This document shows positions 1 through 5,334 of a stretch of 6,150 nucleotides of DNA, piece by piece. The notes beneath the pieces were generated by a model. That model did not search any database, was not told where the DNA came from, and saw nothing but the letters and a program-made list of their open reading frames with translations. Both the position numbers and the translations under genes were made by a program. The stretch is from Thermoleophilia bacterium (GTDB lineage: Bacteria; Actinomycetota; Thermoleophilia; RBG-16-64-13): the NCBI GenBank assembly GCA_016929985.1, contig JAFGIH010000660.1, positions 1 through 6,150 of the forward strand, given 5' to 3'. The first letter of the stretch is position 1. The number at the start of each line of letters is the position of its first letter.

Positions 1-15
1 CCACTGTCGCCCGGG

Positions 16-129
16 TACCGGAGCCGCGTCCTGAAATGGAACACACCTACCGGAGCCACAGTGTCAAATATCTACCGGAACCACACACACCCCACACTCC
101 CAACCTGACCCTACCGCGACCCTACCGAG
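16..129. repeat. Cluster of short TACCG-based direct repeats
   Basis: Five direct copies of a TACCG-led motif are visible: TACCGGAGCCGCG at 16-28, TACCGGAGCCACA at 48-60, TACCGGAACCACA at 73-85, and shorter versions starting at 112 (TACCGCGACC) and 123 (TACCGAGATGACA). The first three share 11 or more of 13 bases, with 32 and 25 bases between starts. No reading frame accounts for them. Arrays of this kind occur at the ends of some insertion sequences (IS21-type elements have multiple terminal repeats) and as binding sites for recombinases or regulators. Because they lie on the outer side of a tRNA remnant, I read them as part of a mobile element that continues left of the window. The family is not identified. 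Confidence 0.5.
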
Positions 130-231
130 ATGACACGTCATGGTACTCAGTGGACGAACTATCAACTTTTGCAGGATGTTTTACGCACCTGGTGATACTC
201 GGTAACACACTGTAGACAGGCCCCACCGGGC
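130..231. other. Non-coding, lower-GC end of a probable integrated element
   Basis: No credible gene is seen here, and the base composition is clearly poorer in G+C than the genes to the right. Small structures are present. ATGAC-AC-GTCAT (130-141) is an inverted repeat. Two similar blocks, GGTACTCAGTG (142-152) and GATACTCGGTA (194-204), lie about 52 bases apart. TACCGAG (123-129) is the inverse of CTCGGTA (198-204). The stretch ends at the tRNA remnant. Sites bound by a tyrosine recombinase next to its crossover point would look like this, but that reading is inference. Confidence 0.35.
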
Positions 232-273
232 TTCCTAAACCTCGTGTCGGGTGTTCGAGTCACCCCGGGGGCA
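232..273 (+). pseudogene. 3' half of tRNA-Arg(CCT); probable attachment site
   Basis: The sequence fits canonical tRNA numbering from position 32 to 73 without a gap: TT, anticodon CCT (234-236), AA, anticodon-stem 3' strand ACCTC (239-243), a five-base variable loop (244-248), T-arm GGGTG-TTCGAGT-CACCC with a perfect five-pair stem (249-265), acceptor 3' strand CGGGGGC (266-272) and discriminator A (273). No CCA follows. The matching 5' parts are absent: GAGGT is not found before the anticodon loop and GCCCCCG is not found about 70 bases upstream. A tRNA cut at the anticodon loop is the usual duplicated half left when a tyrosine-integrase element inserts into a tRNA 3' end. With this orientation the element should lie to the left, with an intact tRNA-Arg gene at its far end. 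The identity as a tRNA 3' half is strong; the attachment-site role is inference. Confidence 0.8.
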
Positions 274-393
274 CTCGACTTTGACTTGCACAGGCCAAAG
301 CTCTCCCATAGGGCGAATCAGGCGTATTTGCAGGCGTCCCCGGCCGGGAGCTGCAACTTGGGTCTGTGGTCCTCGAGAGTTGGACAGCCCTTC

Positions 394-421
394 TTGACAG
401 TCAGGGAGCCGCGCGGAGAAT
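394..421 (+). promoter_or_regulatory. Putative sigma70-type promoter for the SRPBCC gene
   Basis: A perfect -35 hexamer TTGACA (394-399) is followed after 16 bases by GAGAAT (416-421), which matches four of six -10 bases including the key A at position 2 and the final T. Transcription would start near 428, leaving a leader of about 60 bases before the ATG at 487. The site lies in the 200-base gap between the tRNA remnant and the first gene, where a promoter is needed. A weaker candidate, TTGACT at 281-286, lacks a good -10. Confidence 0.45.
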
Positions 422-474
422 GAGATGCAGGGGACTGTGCTCAAAGGGCAGCTTCTCATCTATGTTCTTGCGAC

Positions 475-481
475 AAGGAGG
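475..481 (+). promoter_or_regulatory. Ribosome binding site AAGGAGG
   Basis: AAGGAGG is a near-perfect Shine-Dalgarno sequence five bases before the ATG at 487. It fixes the start of the SRPBCC gene and argues for efficient translation. Confidence 0.75.
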
Positions 482-486
482 CTGAG

Positions 487-933
487 ATGGCTCATGTCAA
501 GGACAGCATCTTCATCAAGGCCACACCCGGGAAGGTACACGCATTCGCAGCCGATCCTTACAAGTGGTGTCATTGGTTCGTAGGCTTGGGTGAGGTGAAG
601 AGCGTGGAGGGCGACGGCTCCGCTGGCACGGTCGTTCATCACACCTACTTGATGACCGGTGTACATATCCCTTTGACCACCAGAGTCGTCGAGAACCGCT
701 CCGAAGCCGACGGGTCCTTCCACTGGAGAGGTGAGAACGACGGGCCCCTCGCCGGTTGGCTCTCATGGGACTACCAGCCCAAGGACGACGGGACCATGGT
801 GACACTCCAGATTGAGTACGCGATGCCGGGAGGCGTACCGGGTGAACTAGCCAGCCGTCTCTTCATCGAGCGGAATCAAGAGCGTGCGGCGCAGTTGACT
901 CTGGAGAATCTCAAGCACTTGACCGAGGGATAG
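487..933 (+). CDS. SRPBCC (START-like) family protein
   Basis: This 148-residue protein has the length and pattern of the SRPBCC/polyketide cyclase-like fold: an opening strand with charged residues (VKDSIFIKATPGKVHAFAAD, about 4-23), then a helix with the W-rich segment KWCHWF (about 27-32). Alternating strands follow in the middle, with GDGSAGTVVHHTYL and the SFHWRGENDG turn, and a long C-terminal helix (about 120-146) closes the cavity. Such proteins bind or process hydrophobic small molecules in the cytoplasm; the ligand cannot be read from sequence. The start is fixed by a strong AAGGAGG. No signal peptide or membrane segment is seen. It is the first gene of a + strand group including a SnoaL-like remnant and a metallo-hydrolase, which hints at small-molecule metabolism, though the 123-base gap after it means co-transcription is uncertain. 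Confidence 0.8.
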   Translation: MAHVKDSIFIKATPGKVHAFAADPYKWCHWFVGLGEVKSVEGDGSAGTVVHHTYLMTGVHIPLTTRVVENRSEADGSFHWRGENDGPLAGWLSWDYQPKDDGTMVTLQIEYAMPGGVPGELASRLFIERNQERAAQLTLENLKHLTEG

Positions 934-1025
934 TCTGCGAAAAACCGGGGAGTCAAGCCCCTTGCGCACACGCCACCGGACTCGCGCATCGTTCAGAGTG
1001 CCAACTGGGAGGGCCTTACGGTCAC

Positions 1026-1048
1026 ATGGTGGCATGAGCAGCCACCGT
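1026..1048 (+). other. Small hairpin in the gap after the SRPBCC gene
   Basis: ATGGTGGC (1026-1033) pairs with GCCACCGT (1041-1048) across a seven-base loop, giving eight pairs with one G-T wobble. It lies 93 bases past the upstream stop and just before the SnoaL-like remnant. There is no T-run after it, so it is not a classic terminator. It may be an attenuator, an operator or chance. Confidence 0.25.
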
Positions 1049-1056
1049 ATTGGAGA

Positions 1057-1402
1057 TTGGTGACTGTGACCCCTGTGTTCGCGGCTGCGGCAAAGGGCGG
1101 GGGCCTACGAAGTGGTCTCCAGAATCATGACTTGGATGCGGTGGACCGGTTCATGCATGACGACCTCGGACTTCAGCGCGACCGTCAATATGATGGTGGC
1201 CGAAGACGACAAGGTGTTCGTCCACAATACGGTCACCGGGACTCACACCGGCCACGGCTTCCTGGATCTCCCCCCGACCAACAATCAGACCCGCTTCGAT
1301 ACGATGGACATGTACCGGCTTCGGGACGGCAAGGTCTGCGAGCACTGGGACGTCGCCGACACCAGGGCGCTCTTCACTCAGGTCGGGACAATCCGGGCTT
1401 AG
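1057..1402 (+). pseudogene. Decayed SnoaL-like (NTF2-fold) polyketide cyclase gene
   Basis: Pieces of one SnoaL-like domain appear in two frames. AYEVVS reads in the second frame (1103-1120). Then QNHDLDAVDRFMHDD, the typical helix of the family, reads in the first frame (about 1120-1164). The second frame resumes with DFSATVNMMVAEDDKVFVHN, TGTHTGHGF, PPTNNQTRFDTMDMYRLRDGKVCEHWDV and a stop at 1400-1402. Normally some 35 residues separate FMHDD from the DFSATV strand, so the middle has been lost along with the frame. The C-terminal half alone (from GTG 1112) lacks the first helix and part of the pocket. Family members isomerise, cyclise or bind small organic molecules. The GTG at 1057 is only a possible old start. 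Sequencing error could explain a frame change but not the missing middle. Its stop lies 14 bases before the hydrolase start, so the two were probably co-transcribed. Confidence 0.7.
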
Positions 1403-1407
1403 GGAGG
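1401..1407 (+). promoter_or_regulatory. Ribosome binding site AGGGAGG deciding the hydrolase start
   Basis: AGGGAGG, nine bases before the ATG at 1417, overlaps the stop of the SnoaL-like remnant. It supports 1417 as the true start of the hydrolase instead of the upstream in-frame GTG at 1057. Confidence 0.7.
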
Positions 1408-1416
1408 GGTCTGGAC

Positions 1417-2316
1417 ATGAGCGCGGACACGTACCATTTCACAATCGGTGACTTCAAGTGCATGGCCATCAGCGATGGCTCCTTCACGTATGCGCCCCCT
1501 CTTTTTCCCTCGCCGCCTGATTTGCTCTTTGTGAACGCGCCGAAGGACCGGTTGGCCTCCGCGCTTCTCGCACACGGCTTGGAGACCAGCACCGGGGAGG
1601 CATGGACGAGTGCCTACACCTGTCTGCTTGTCGAGAACGGGAGCAGACGGGTGCTGATCGACACCGGCGCGGGTGGGCTGGGCCCGAATACCGGACACCT
1701 GCTCGAGAACCTGTTATCTGCAGGGGTCGAACCCGGCCAGATCGAGCTTGTGGTGCTTACTCACGGCCATCCCGACCATCTCGGCGGCAATACCGATGCC
1801 AACGGGGACGTCCTTTTCCCCAATGCCGACTGGTTGATGTCGGAGACTGAGTGGAAGTTCTGGATGGAAGGTCAAGCAGACGCGGTGCTTTCCGAGCGCA
1901 GCAAGGCCGTGCTCATAGGAACTGCCCGGCGGAAGCTCGAGCCGATCAGAGAGCGGCTCAGGCTCATCACCTGCGAGGAGGAGATCGAGTCCGGTATTTG
2001 GGTAGTACCGGCTCCAGGACACACTCCCGGACACCTGGCAGTACGCGTCGCGTCGTCCGGAGAGCAGCTGCTGTGCATTTCAGACCTCGCCCTACATCCC
2101 CTGCACATGGAACAGCCTGATTGGGTGGCGGCGGTTGACATGTTCCCCGAGCAGTTGGCCGCTCAGCGACGCGCTTTGTTCGCGGCGGCGGCCGCGACCG
2201 ACTGCCTGGTGATGGCCTTTCATTTCCCTTTCCCCGGGCTCGGACGGCTGTCGCCCGAGGGCGCCGGCTGGCGATGGAAAGCTCAGGACGGGGATCAGCA
2301 CAGTCCGCGGGTGTAG
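1417..2316 (+). CDS. Metallo-beta-lactamase fold hydrolase
   Basis: This 299-residue cytoplasmic enzyme has the zinc-site motifs of the MBL superfamily in order: THGHPDH with H116, H118, D120 and H121; the second His in PAPGHTPGH (H202); the bridging Asp in ISDLALHP (D223); and a late His in MAFHFPFPGLG (H269). The closing HFPFPGLG motif and the IDTGAGG strand (about 81-87) resemble the lactonase/hydrolase branch often labelled COG0491. It probably hydrolyses an ester, lactone or thioester, but the substrate is not readable. The ATG is preferred because a good AGGGAGG precedes it and residues 1-20 (TYHFTIGDFKCMAISDG) form the family's normal first strands. The frame stays open upstream to 1057, so automated annotation may extend it by 120 unrelated residues. 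It converges on the SHOCT gene with 14 bases between stops. True beta-lactamase activity is unlikely, as no signal peptide is seen. Confidence 0.88.
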   Translation: MSADTYHFTIGDFKCMAISDGSFTYAPPLFPSPPDLLFVNAPKDRLASALLAHGLETSTGEAWTSAYTCLLVENGSRRVLIDTGAGGLGPNTGHLLENLLSAGVEPGQIELVVLTHGHPDHLGGNTDANGDVLFPNADWLMSETEWKFWMEGQADAVLSERSKAVLIGTARRKLEPIRERLRLITCEEEIESGIWVVPAPGHTPGHLAVRVASSGEQLLCISDLALHPLHMEQPDWVAAVDMFPEQLAAQRRALFAAAAATDCLVMAFHFPFPGLGRLSPEGAGWRWKAQDGDQHSPRV

Positions 2317-2330
2317 CGCGACCGGGAGTC

Positions 2331-2609
2331 CTATGGCCTGCCGAGCAGGTCGGCACGGCGCTTTAGGAACTCCTCTTGGTCAATATCGCCGCGGGCATAG
2401 CGCTCTTCGAGAATCTGCAGCGCACTGCTTGGCATCCCCCCTCCGGGGGGCGGCGCCTGGGTGTATCCGACCTGTCCGTAGTCGTTCTGGTGCGAACGAC
2501 TACGGACCAGGAGCACGATCCCTACCACGATCAGCGCCAGCACGGCCAACATGACCACGATCCAGATCACGCCAGCCGCGCCCATGCCGTATCCGCCATC
2601 CCACATCAT
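2331..2609 (-). CDS. Small membrane protein with C-terminal SHOCT domain
   Basis: This 92-residue protein begins with a Met/Gly/Trp-rich stretch (MMWDGGYGMG), then one strong membrane helix (about 11-36) ending in the basic RSRS. A Pro/Gly linker (PPPGGGMP, about 53-60) leads to a SHOCT domain: SSALQILEERYARGDIDQEEFLKRRADLL (about 61-89), with the diagnostic L-xx-R-YA-x-GxI-xx-EEF pattern. SHOCT domains are short helical pairs, often at the ends of membrane proteins, thought to aid oligomerisation. The ATG at 2609 follows AAAGGAGG with a seven-base gap; a second ATG directly after it is also possible. The gene lies 49 bases after the DUF305 gene on the same strand, so an operon is likely, and the pair is often seen near metal-handling genes. 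A perfect inverted repeat lies within codons for the membrane-to-linker junction. Confidence 0.85.
   Translation of the reverse strand: MMWDGGYGMGAAGVIWIVVMLAVLALIVVGIVLLVRSRSHQNDYGQVGYTQAPPPGGGMPSSALQILEERYARGDIDQEEFLKRRADLLGRP
2474..2507. repeat. Perfect 14-bp inverted repeat inside the SHOCT gene
   Basis: GTCCGTAGTCGTTC (2474-2487) and GAACGACTACGGAC (2494-2507) are exact inverse copies separated by six bases (TGGTGC). With one bulged base the pairing extends by three more pairs (CCT at 2471-2473 with AGG at 2509-2511). The arms encode VRSRS and NDYGQ just after the membrane helix. In mRNA this would form a very stable stem-loop in mid-gene. No T-run follows on either strand. Confidence 0.75.
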
Positions 2610-2658
2610 TTGAGAGCCTCCTTTGGACTCCAGGTTGCCCGTACCAGAGATCCGGTCG

Positions 2659-3279
2659 CTACTCGTACCAATCGCGATACCAATCCCGCATCTGCTCGGT
2701 CTCGTCGGTCTGGGTCCGGATGATCGAGCGCGCCAAGTCCTCGATCTCGGGGCGGTCGGTCCGGGCGAGGACCATGCGGGCCATCATCACTCCCATCTGG
2801 TGGTGCGGGATCATCTGCCGGATGAACTCCTTGTCGAACACCGGGGCAGCCTCCAGCACCTCCATATCGCCCTCGTCATGCATCATCCCGCCCCCCATCA
2901 CGCCCCTGCCCATTCCCCGGCCGCGAGACACGCTCTCGTCCGTGGGCGCATCTACTCCGTACCAAGACCGGTACCAAGCCAGCATCTGGTCTATCTCCCG
3001 GCTCTGATCCCGCTTGATGGTCTCCGCCAGCGCGCGTAGCTCGCTATGTTCCGCCCTGGAAAGCGCCAAGTCGGCCATGGCCACTGCGTCCTCATGGTGA
3101 GGGACCATCTGCTCGATGAAGTGGCGGTCGATGTCTCCGGTTATGCCGCCGAAAGCACAATCCGCCGTCGAACCGCATGGGCCCCAGACGCCCAGCCCCC
3201 AGAGAAGTGACATCACAACAAGGAGAACCACGCCGATGACGATGCAGACCAAGCCCCAAGTGGTGGATGTCCTCTTCAT
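2659..3279 (-). CDS. Membrane-anchored protein with two DUF305 domains
   Basis: From the ATG at 3279 the product has 206 residues. A short basic N-terminus (MKRTSTTW) precedes a membrane helix (about 8-30), so the rest should be outside the membrane. Two DUF305 (ferritin-like helical) copies follow: DRHFIEQMVPHHEDAVAMADLAL to WYRSWYG (about 51-107) and DKEFIRQMIPHHQMGVMMARMVL to WYRDWYE (about 149-206). Each carries the HH pair and repeated Met/His that mark the family. The linker (about 119-137) is rich in Met, Gly and His. DUF305 proteins include periplasmic copper-binding CopM of cyanobacteria, so binding of copper or another soft metal is a fair guess. GAGG nine bases upstream and the basic-then-hydrophobic start favour 3279; an ATG at 3309 would add ten residues. 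It likely heads an operon with the SHOCT gene. Confidence 0.85.
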   Translation of the reverse strand: MKRTSTTWGLVCIVIGVVLLVVMSLLWGLGVWGPCGSTADCAFGGITGDIDRHFIEQMVPHHEDAVAMADLALSRAEHSELRALAETIKRDQSREIDQMLAWYRSWYGVDAPTDESVSRGRGMGRGVMGGGMMHDEGDMEVLEAAPVFDKEFIRQMIPHHQMGVMMARMVLARTDRPEIEDLARSIIRTQTDETEQMRDWYRDWYE

Positions 3280-3328
3280 GCCTTGCTTCCTCTGCACGAG
3301 TGACTCCATTCCCAGGTTCCCCGTACGC

Positions 3329-3353
3329 GAGGGCCGCGAAACCCGCGGCTCTC
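3329..3353 (-). terminator. Strong hairpin at the end of the repair operon
   Basis: GAGGGCCGCG (3329-3338) pairs with CGCGGCTCTC (3344-3353) across a five-base loop, giving ten pairs with one G-T wobble. The stem begins at the stop codon of the LigD polymerase gene, exactly where a terminator for the leftward operon would be expected. No T-run follows on the minus strand, so it may instead be an mRNA-stabilising or factor-dependent end structure. Confidence 0.45.
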
Positions 3354-4300
3354 TACGACGCCGGTGCGTCGTTCATCCCGGCGGTCAGCGTCTGGGTGCG
3401 ACCCGTTTCGAAGTATCCGTCCCAGGGATCTCGCTTGAGCTGCCTCAGCCTGCTCGCAAGGTTCTTGATGGTGTAGGTGTCGGGGCGCGCACGGCCGCTC
3501 AGTTCGGCCCAGCGCAGCGGGACGGCCACCGTGGCTCTCTCCCGGGCCCGTGTGGAGTAGGGAGCAATGGCCGTCGCGCCGCGGTTGTTGCGCACGTAGT
3601 CTATGAAGATCTTTCCCCCGCGCTTCGCCTTCGACATGTTGGCCGTGAACCTGTCGGGAGCGAGGGTCACAGCAGCGTCGGCCACCGCTTTGCAGAACGG
3701 GCGGACAACCTCCCAATCTGCCGAGGGGGCGATGGGTACCACCACGTGCAGCCCTTTGCCACCCGTGGTCTTCACGAAGCTCTCGAGGCCGGCCTCTTGC
3801 AGGACGCCCCGTACCAGGCGGGCTCCGTCGGCCAGCGCCGCCCAGGGGACCGCGGGGTCGGGGTCCAGGTCGAAGACCAGCATGTCAGGGTGCTCGATGT
3901 CCGGCCACGTCGATCCCCAGACGTGGATCTCCAAGACTCCCATCTGAGCAAGGGCCGTAAGGCTGGCTGCCTCCGTGATGACCAGGTAGGGCGCAGGGCC
4001 CCCCGATTCTGTGATCATGACCCGCTCGAAGGGTCCGGGAAAGTCGTCGCCTGGATGCTTGTGGAAGAAACAGGCATCCGCCCGCCCGCGGCCCTGCCGC
4101 ACCTTCTCGGGAAGCTCCCCGAGGCCGCTTGGGCAGCGCAACATCGACACGGGCCGTCCGATAACGTAGGGCAGCATCAGCGAAGCGACTACCTCGTAGT
4201 AGGCCGCGAGGTCACGCTTCGTGATTCCGTCGAGCGGCCAGAAGACGCGCCCGGGATGGGTGAGGGTCACGCCGCTGATGGTGTCGCCATTCATGCTCAC
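3353..4300 (-). CDS. ligD: LigD-type NHEJ primase-polymerase (stand-alone)
   Basis: This is the polymerase module of bacterial end joining (archaeo-eukaryotic primase fold), which fills gaps and adds nucleotides at ends held by Ku. From the GTG at 4300 it has 315 residues, close to a whole LigD polymerase domain. Visible motifs: VTLTHPGRVFWPLDGITKRDLAAYY at the start (11-35), ACFFHKH (about 76-82), the metal-binding LVFDLDPDP (D144, D146), TTGGKGLHV (about 178-186), the third catalytic Asp in KIFIDYVRNNRGAT (D234), and the C-terminal LKRDPWDGYF. The GTG overlaps the ligase stop as GTGA, which favours coupled translation; an ATG two codons on (4294) is the alternative. An in-frame ATG at 4402 would add residues unlike any family member. 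Neither a ligase nor a phosphoesterase domain is attached. The family call is firm; the exact start is less certain. Confidence 0.9.
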   Translation of the reverse strand: MSMNGDTISGVTLTHPGRVFWPLDGITKRDLAAYYEVVASLMLPYVIGRPVSMLRCPSGLGELPEKVRQGRGRADACFFHKHPGDDFPGPFERVMITESGGPAPYLVITEAASLTALAQMGVLEIHVWGSTWPDIEHPDMLVFDLDPDPAVPWAALADGARLVRGVLQEAGLESFVKTTGGKGLHVVVPIAPSADWEVVRPFCKAVADAAVTLAPDRFTANMSKAKRGGKIFIDYVRNNRGATAIAPYSTRARERATVAVPLRWAELSGRARPDTYTIKNLASRLRQLKRDPWDGYFETGRTQTLTAGMNDAPAS

Positions 4301-5334
4301 GAGGCCGTTCCCCCGGGTGTCTCGGCCACGACCTCGGTGGCTGGCTTGTCTTCGCGAAGGCCAACGAAGCTCGGATGGCGGATGCCCCCGCCGGACGTCC
4401 ATTCCATGAACGCCACCTGGGCCACCAGTTCTGGTCTGACCCAGTGGATGCCCTTTTGCGTCCGGGGGACGTTCTCGGCGAAGGGAGGGTCGTCCACCTC
4501 CATCCCGCGGAGACGCTCTCCCAGGCTACGCAGGAGCTTGTCGTCGAAACCGGTGCCGACCTTGCTGACGTATCGGAGTCCGCCCGCACCCATGACACCA
4601 AGCAACAGCGCGCCGAAGCCCACCCGACTGCCGCTGGGCTCGGTGTAACCCCCGATCACGAATTCCTGCTCGTTTCTACACTTCGACTTGACCCAGTCGG
4701 CTCCCCGGGCGCCCGGCCGGTATCGGGTGGCGGTCCTCTTGCTGACTATCCCCTCCAGCCCCAGGCCGCAGGCCTGCTCGAGTACCGCCGGTCCGTCTCC
4801 GGCGATGTGCTCCGAGTAGAGTATCCGGCCGCCTTCTTTCGTCTGGGCGAGCAGATGTCTGAGCAGCTCGCGCCGCGCCTCGATGGGCACCTCGAGCAGG
4901 GTAAAGCCGTTCAGATAGAGGAGGTCGAAGACGTAGTAGAGCAGGCGGCCTCCCCCGTCGCCTCGCCGGCCGCGTTCCGCGGCCTCGGCGCCCGCGACGC
5001 GTCGCAACTGTTCGAAGCTGGTGGTACCGTCGGGGAGCTGGACCACCACCTCCCCGTCCAACATCGCGCTCTCGATCGGCAACGCCGCCAACTCCTCGGC
5101 GAGGGCTTGGTAGGGCGCCGTCCAGTCCTTCCCGTTCCTGGAGCGGATCTCCGCGGTTCCGTCTTCGATCCTGCAGATAGCCCGATATCCGTCGAACTTG
5201 ACCTCATGCAGCCAATCGTCGCCCCGGGGAGCCTCGTCAACGAGGGTCGCCAGCTGGGGCTGGACGAAGCGCGGCATCTCCGCGACCCGCCGGGCGCCTT
5301 TGAGGCCGGAGGGATCAGGAAAGGGATCGGTCAT
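4297..5334 (-). CDS. ligD: LigD-type ATP-dependent DNA ligase (stand-alone)
   Basis: This 345-residue enzyme seals nicks or breaks in end joining. The nucleotidyltransferase domain shows HEVKFDGYR with the AMP-accepting Lys K46, SRNGKDWT (65-72), LDGEVV (92-97), YVFDLLYLNG (134-143), LEGIVSKR (193-200) and DWVKSKCR (213-220). The oligonucleotide-binding domain follows, with VGFGALLLG, YVSKVGTGFDD and the C-terminal VRPELVAQVAFMEWT and IRHPSFVGLREDK. The length fits the ligase domain of LigD alone, without polymerase or phosphoesterase modules. The ATG overlaps the ku stop (ATGA), with no clear ribosome site, so translation is probably coupled to ku; a later ATG at 5277 also lacks a well-placed site. 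All core catalytic residues are present, so it should be active. It could also serve replication-independent repair, but the ku neighbour makes end joining the main role. Confidence 0.93.
   Translation of the reverse strand: MTDPFPDPSGLKGARRVAEMPRFVQPQLATLVDEAPRGDDWLHEVKFDGYRAICRIEDGTAEIRSRNGKDWTAPYQALAEELAALPIESAMLDGEVVVQLPDGTTSFEQLRRVAGAEAAERGRRGDGGGRLLYYVFDLLYLNGFTLLEVPIEARRELLRHLLAQTKEGGRILYSEHIAGDGPAVLEQACGLGLEGIVSKRTATRYRPGARGADWVKSKCRNEQEFVIGGYTEPSGSRVGFGALLLGVMGAGGLRYVSKVGTGFDDKLLRSLGERLRGMEVDDPPFAENVPRTQKGIHWVRPELVAQVAFMEWTSGGGIRHPSFVGLREDKPATEVVAETPGGTAS

Noticed and set aside
39..67. Minus-strand promoter from TTGACA (complement of 62-67)
   Set aside because: At 16-18 bases spacing no acceptable -10 hexamer is found; the match falls within the repeat cluster.
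235..459. 74-residue minus-strand open frame
   Set aside because: Its PRGDSNTRHEV end is the antisense translation of the tRNA T-arm and acceptor, a well-known false-gene signature.
940..961. Possible minus-strand terminator (GGGG/CCCC hairpin followed by T5)
   Set aside because: Only four pairs with a seven-base loop, and no minus-strand gene ends there.
1057..2316. One 419-residue + strand protein reading from the GTG at 1057
   Set aside because: The first 120 residues combine a fragment of a SnoaL helix with out-of-frame sequence; the hydrolase has its own start at 1417 with AGGGAGG.
2436..2450. CCCCCC-TCC-GGGGGG hairpin
   Set aside because: Explained by the PPPGGG codons of the SHOCT protein linker; the loop is short and nothing follows it.
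3116..4648. 510-residue + strand open frame
   Set aside because: It lies antisense to the polymerase, ligase and DUF305 genes, has no recognisable domain, and reflects high G+C at third positions of the real genes.
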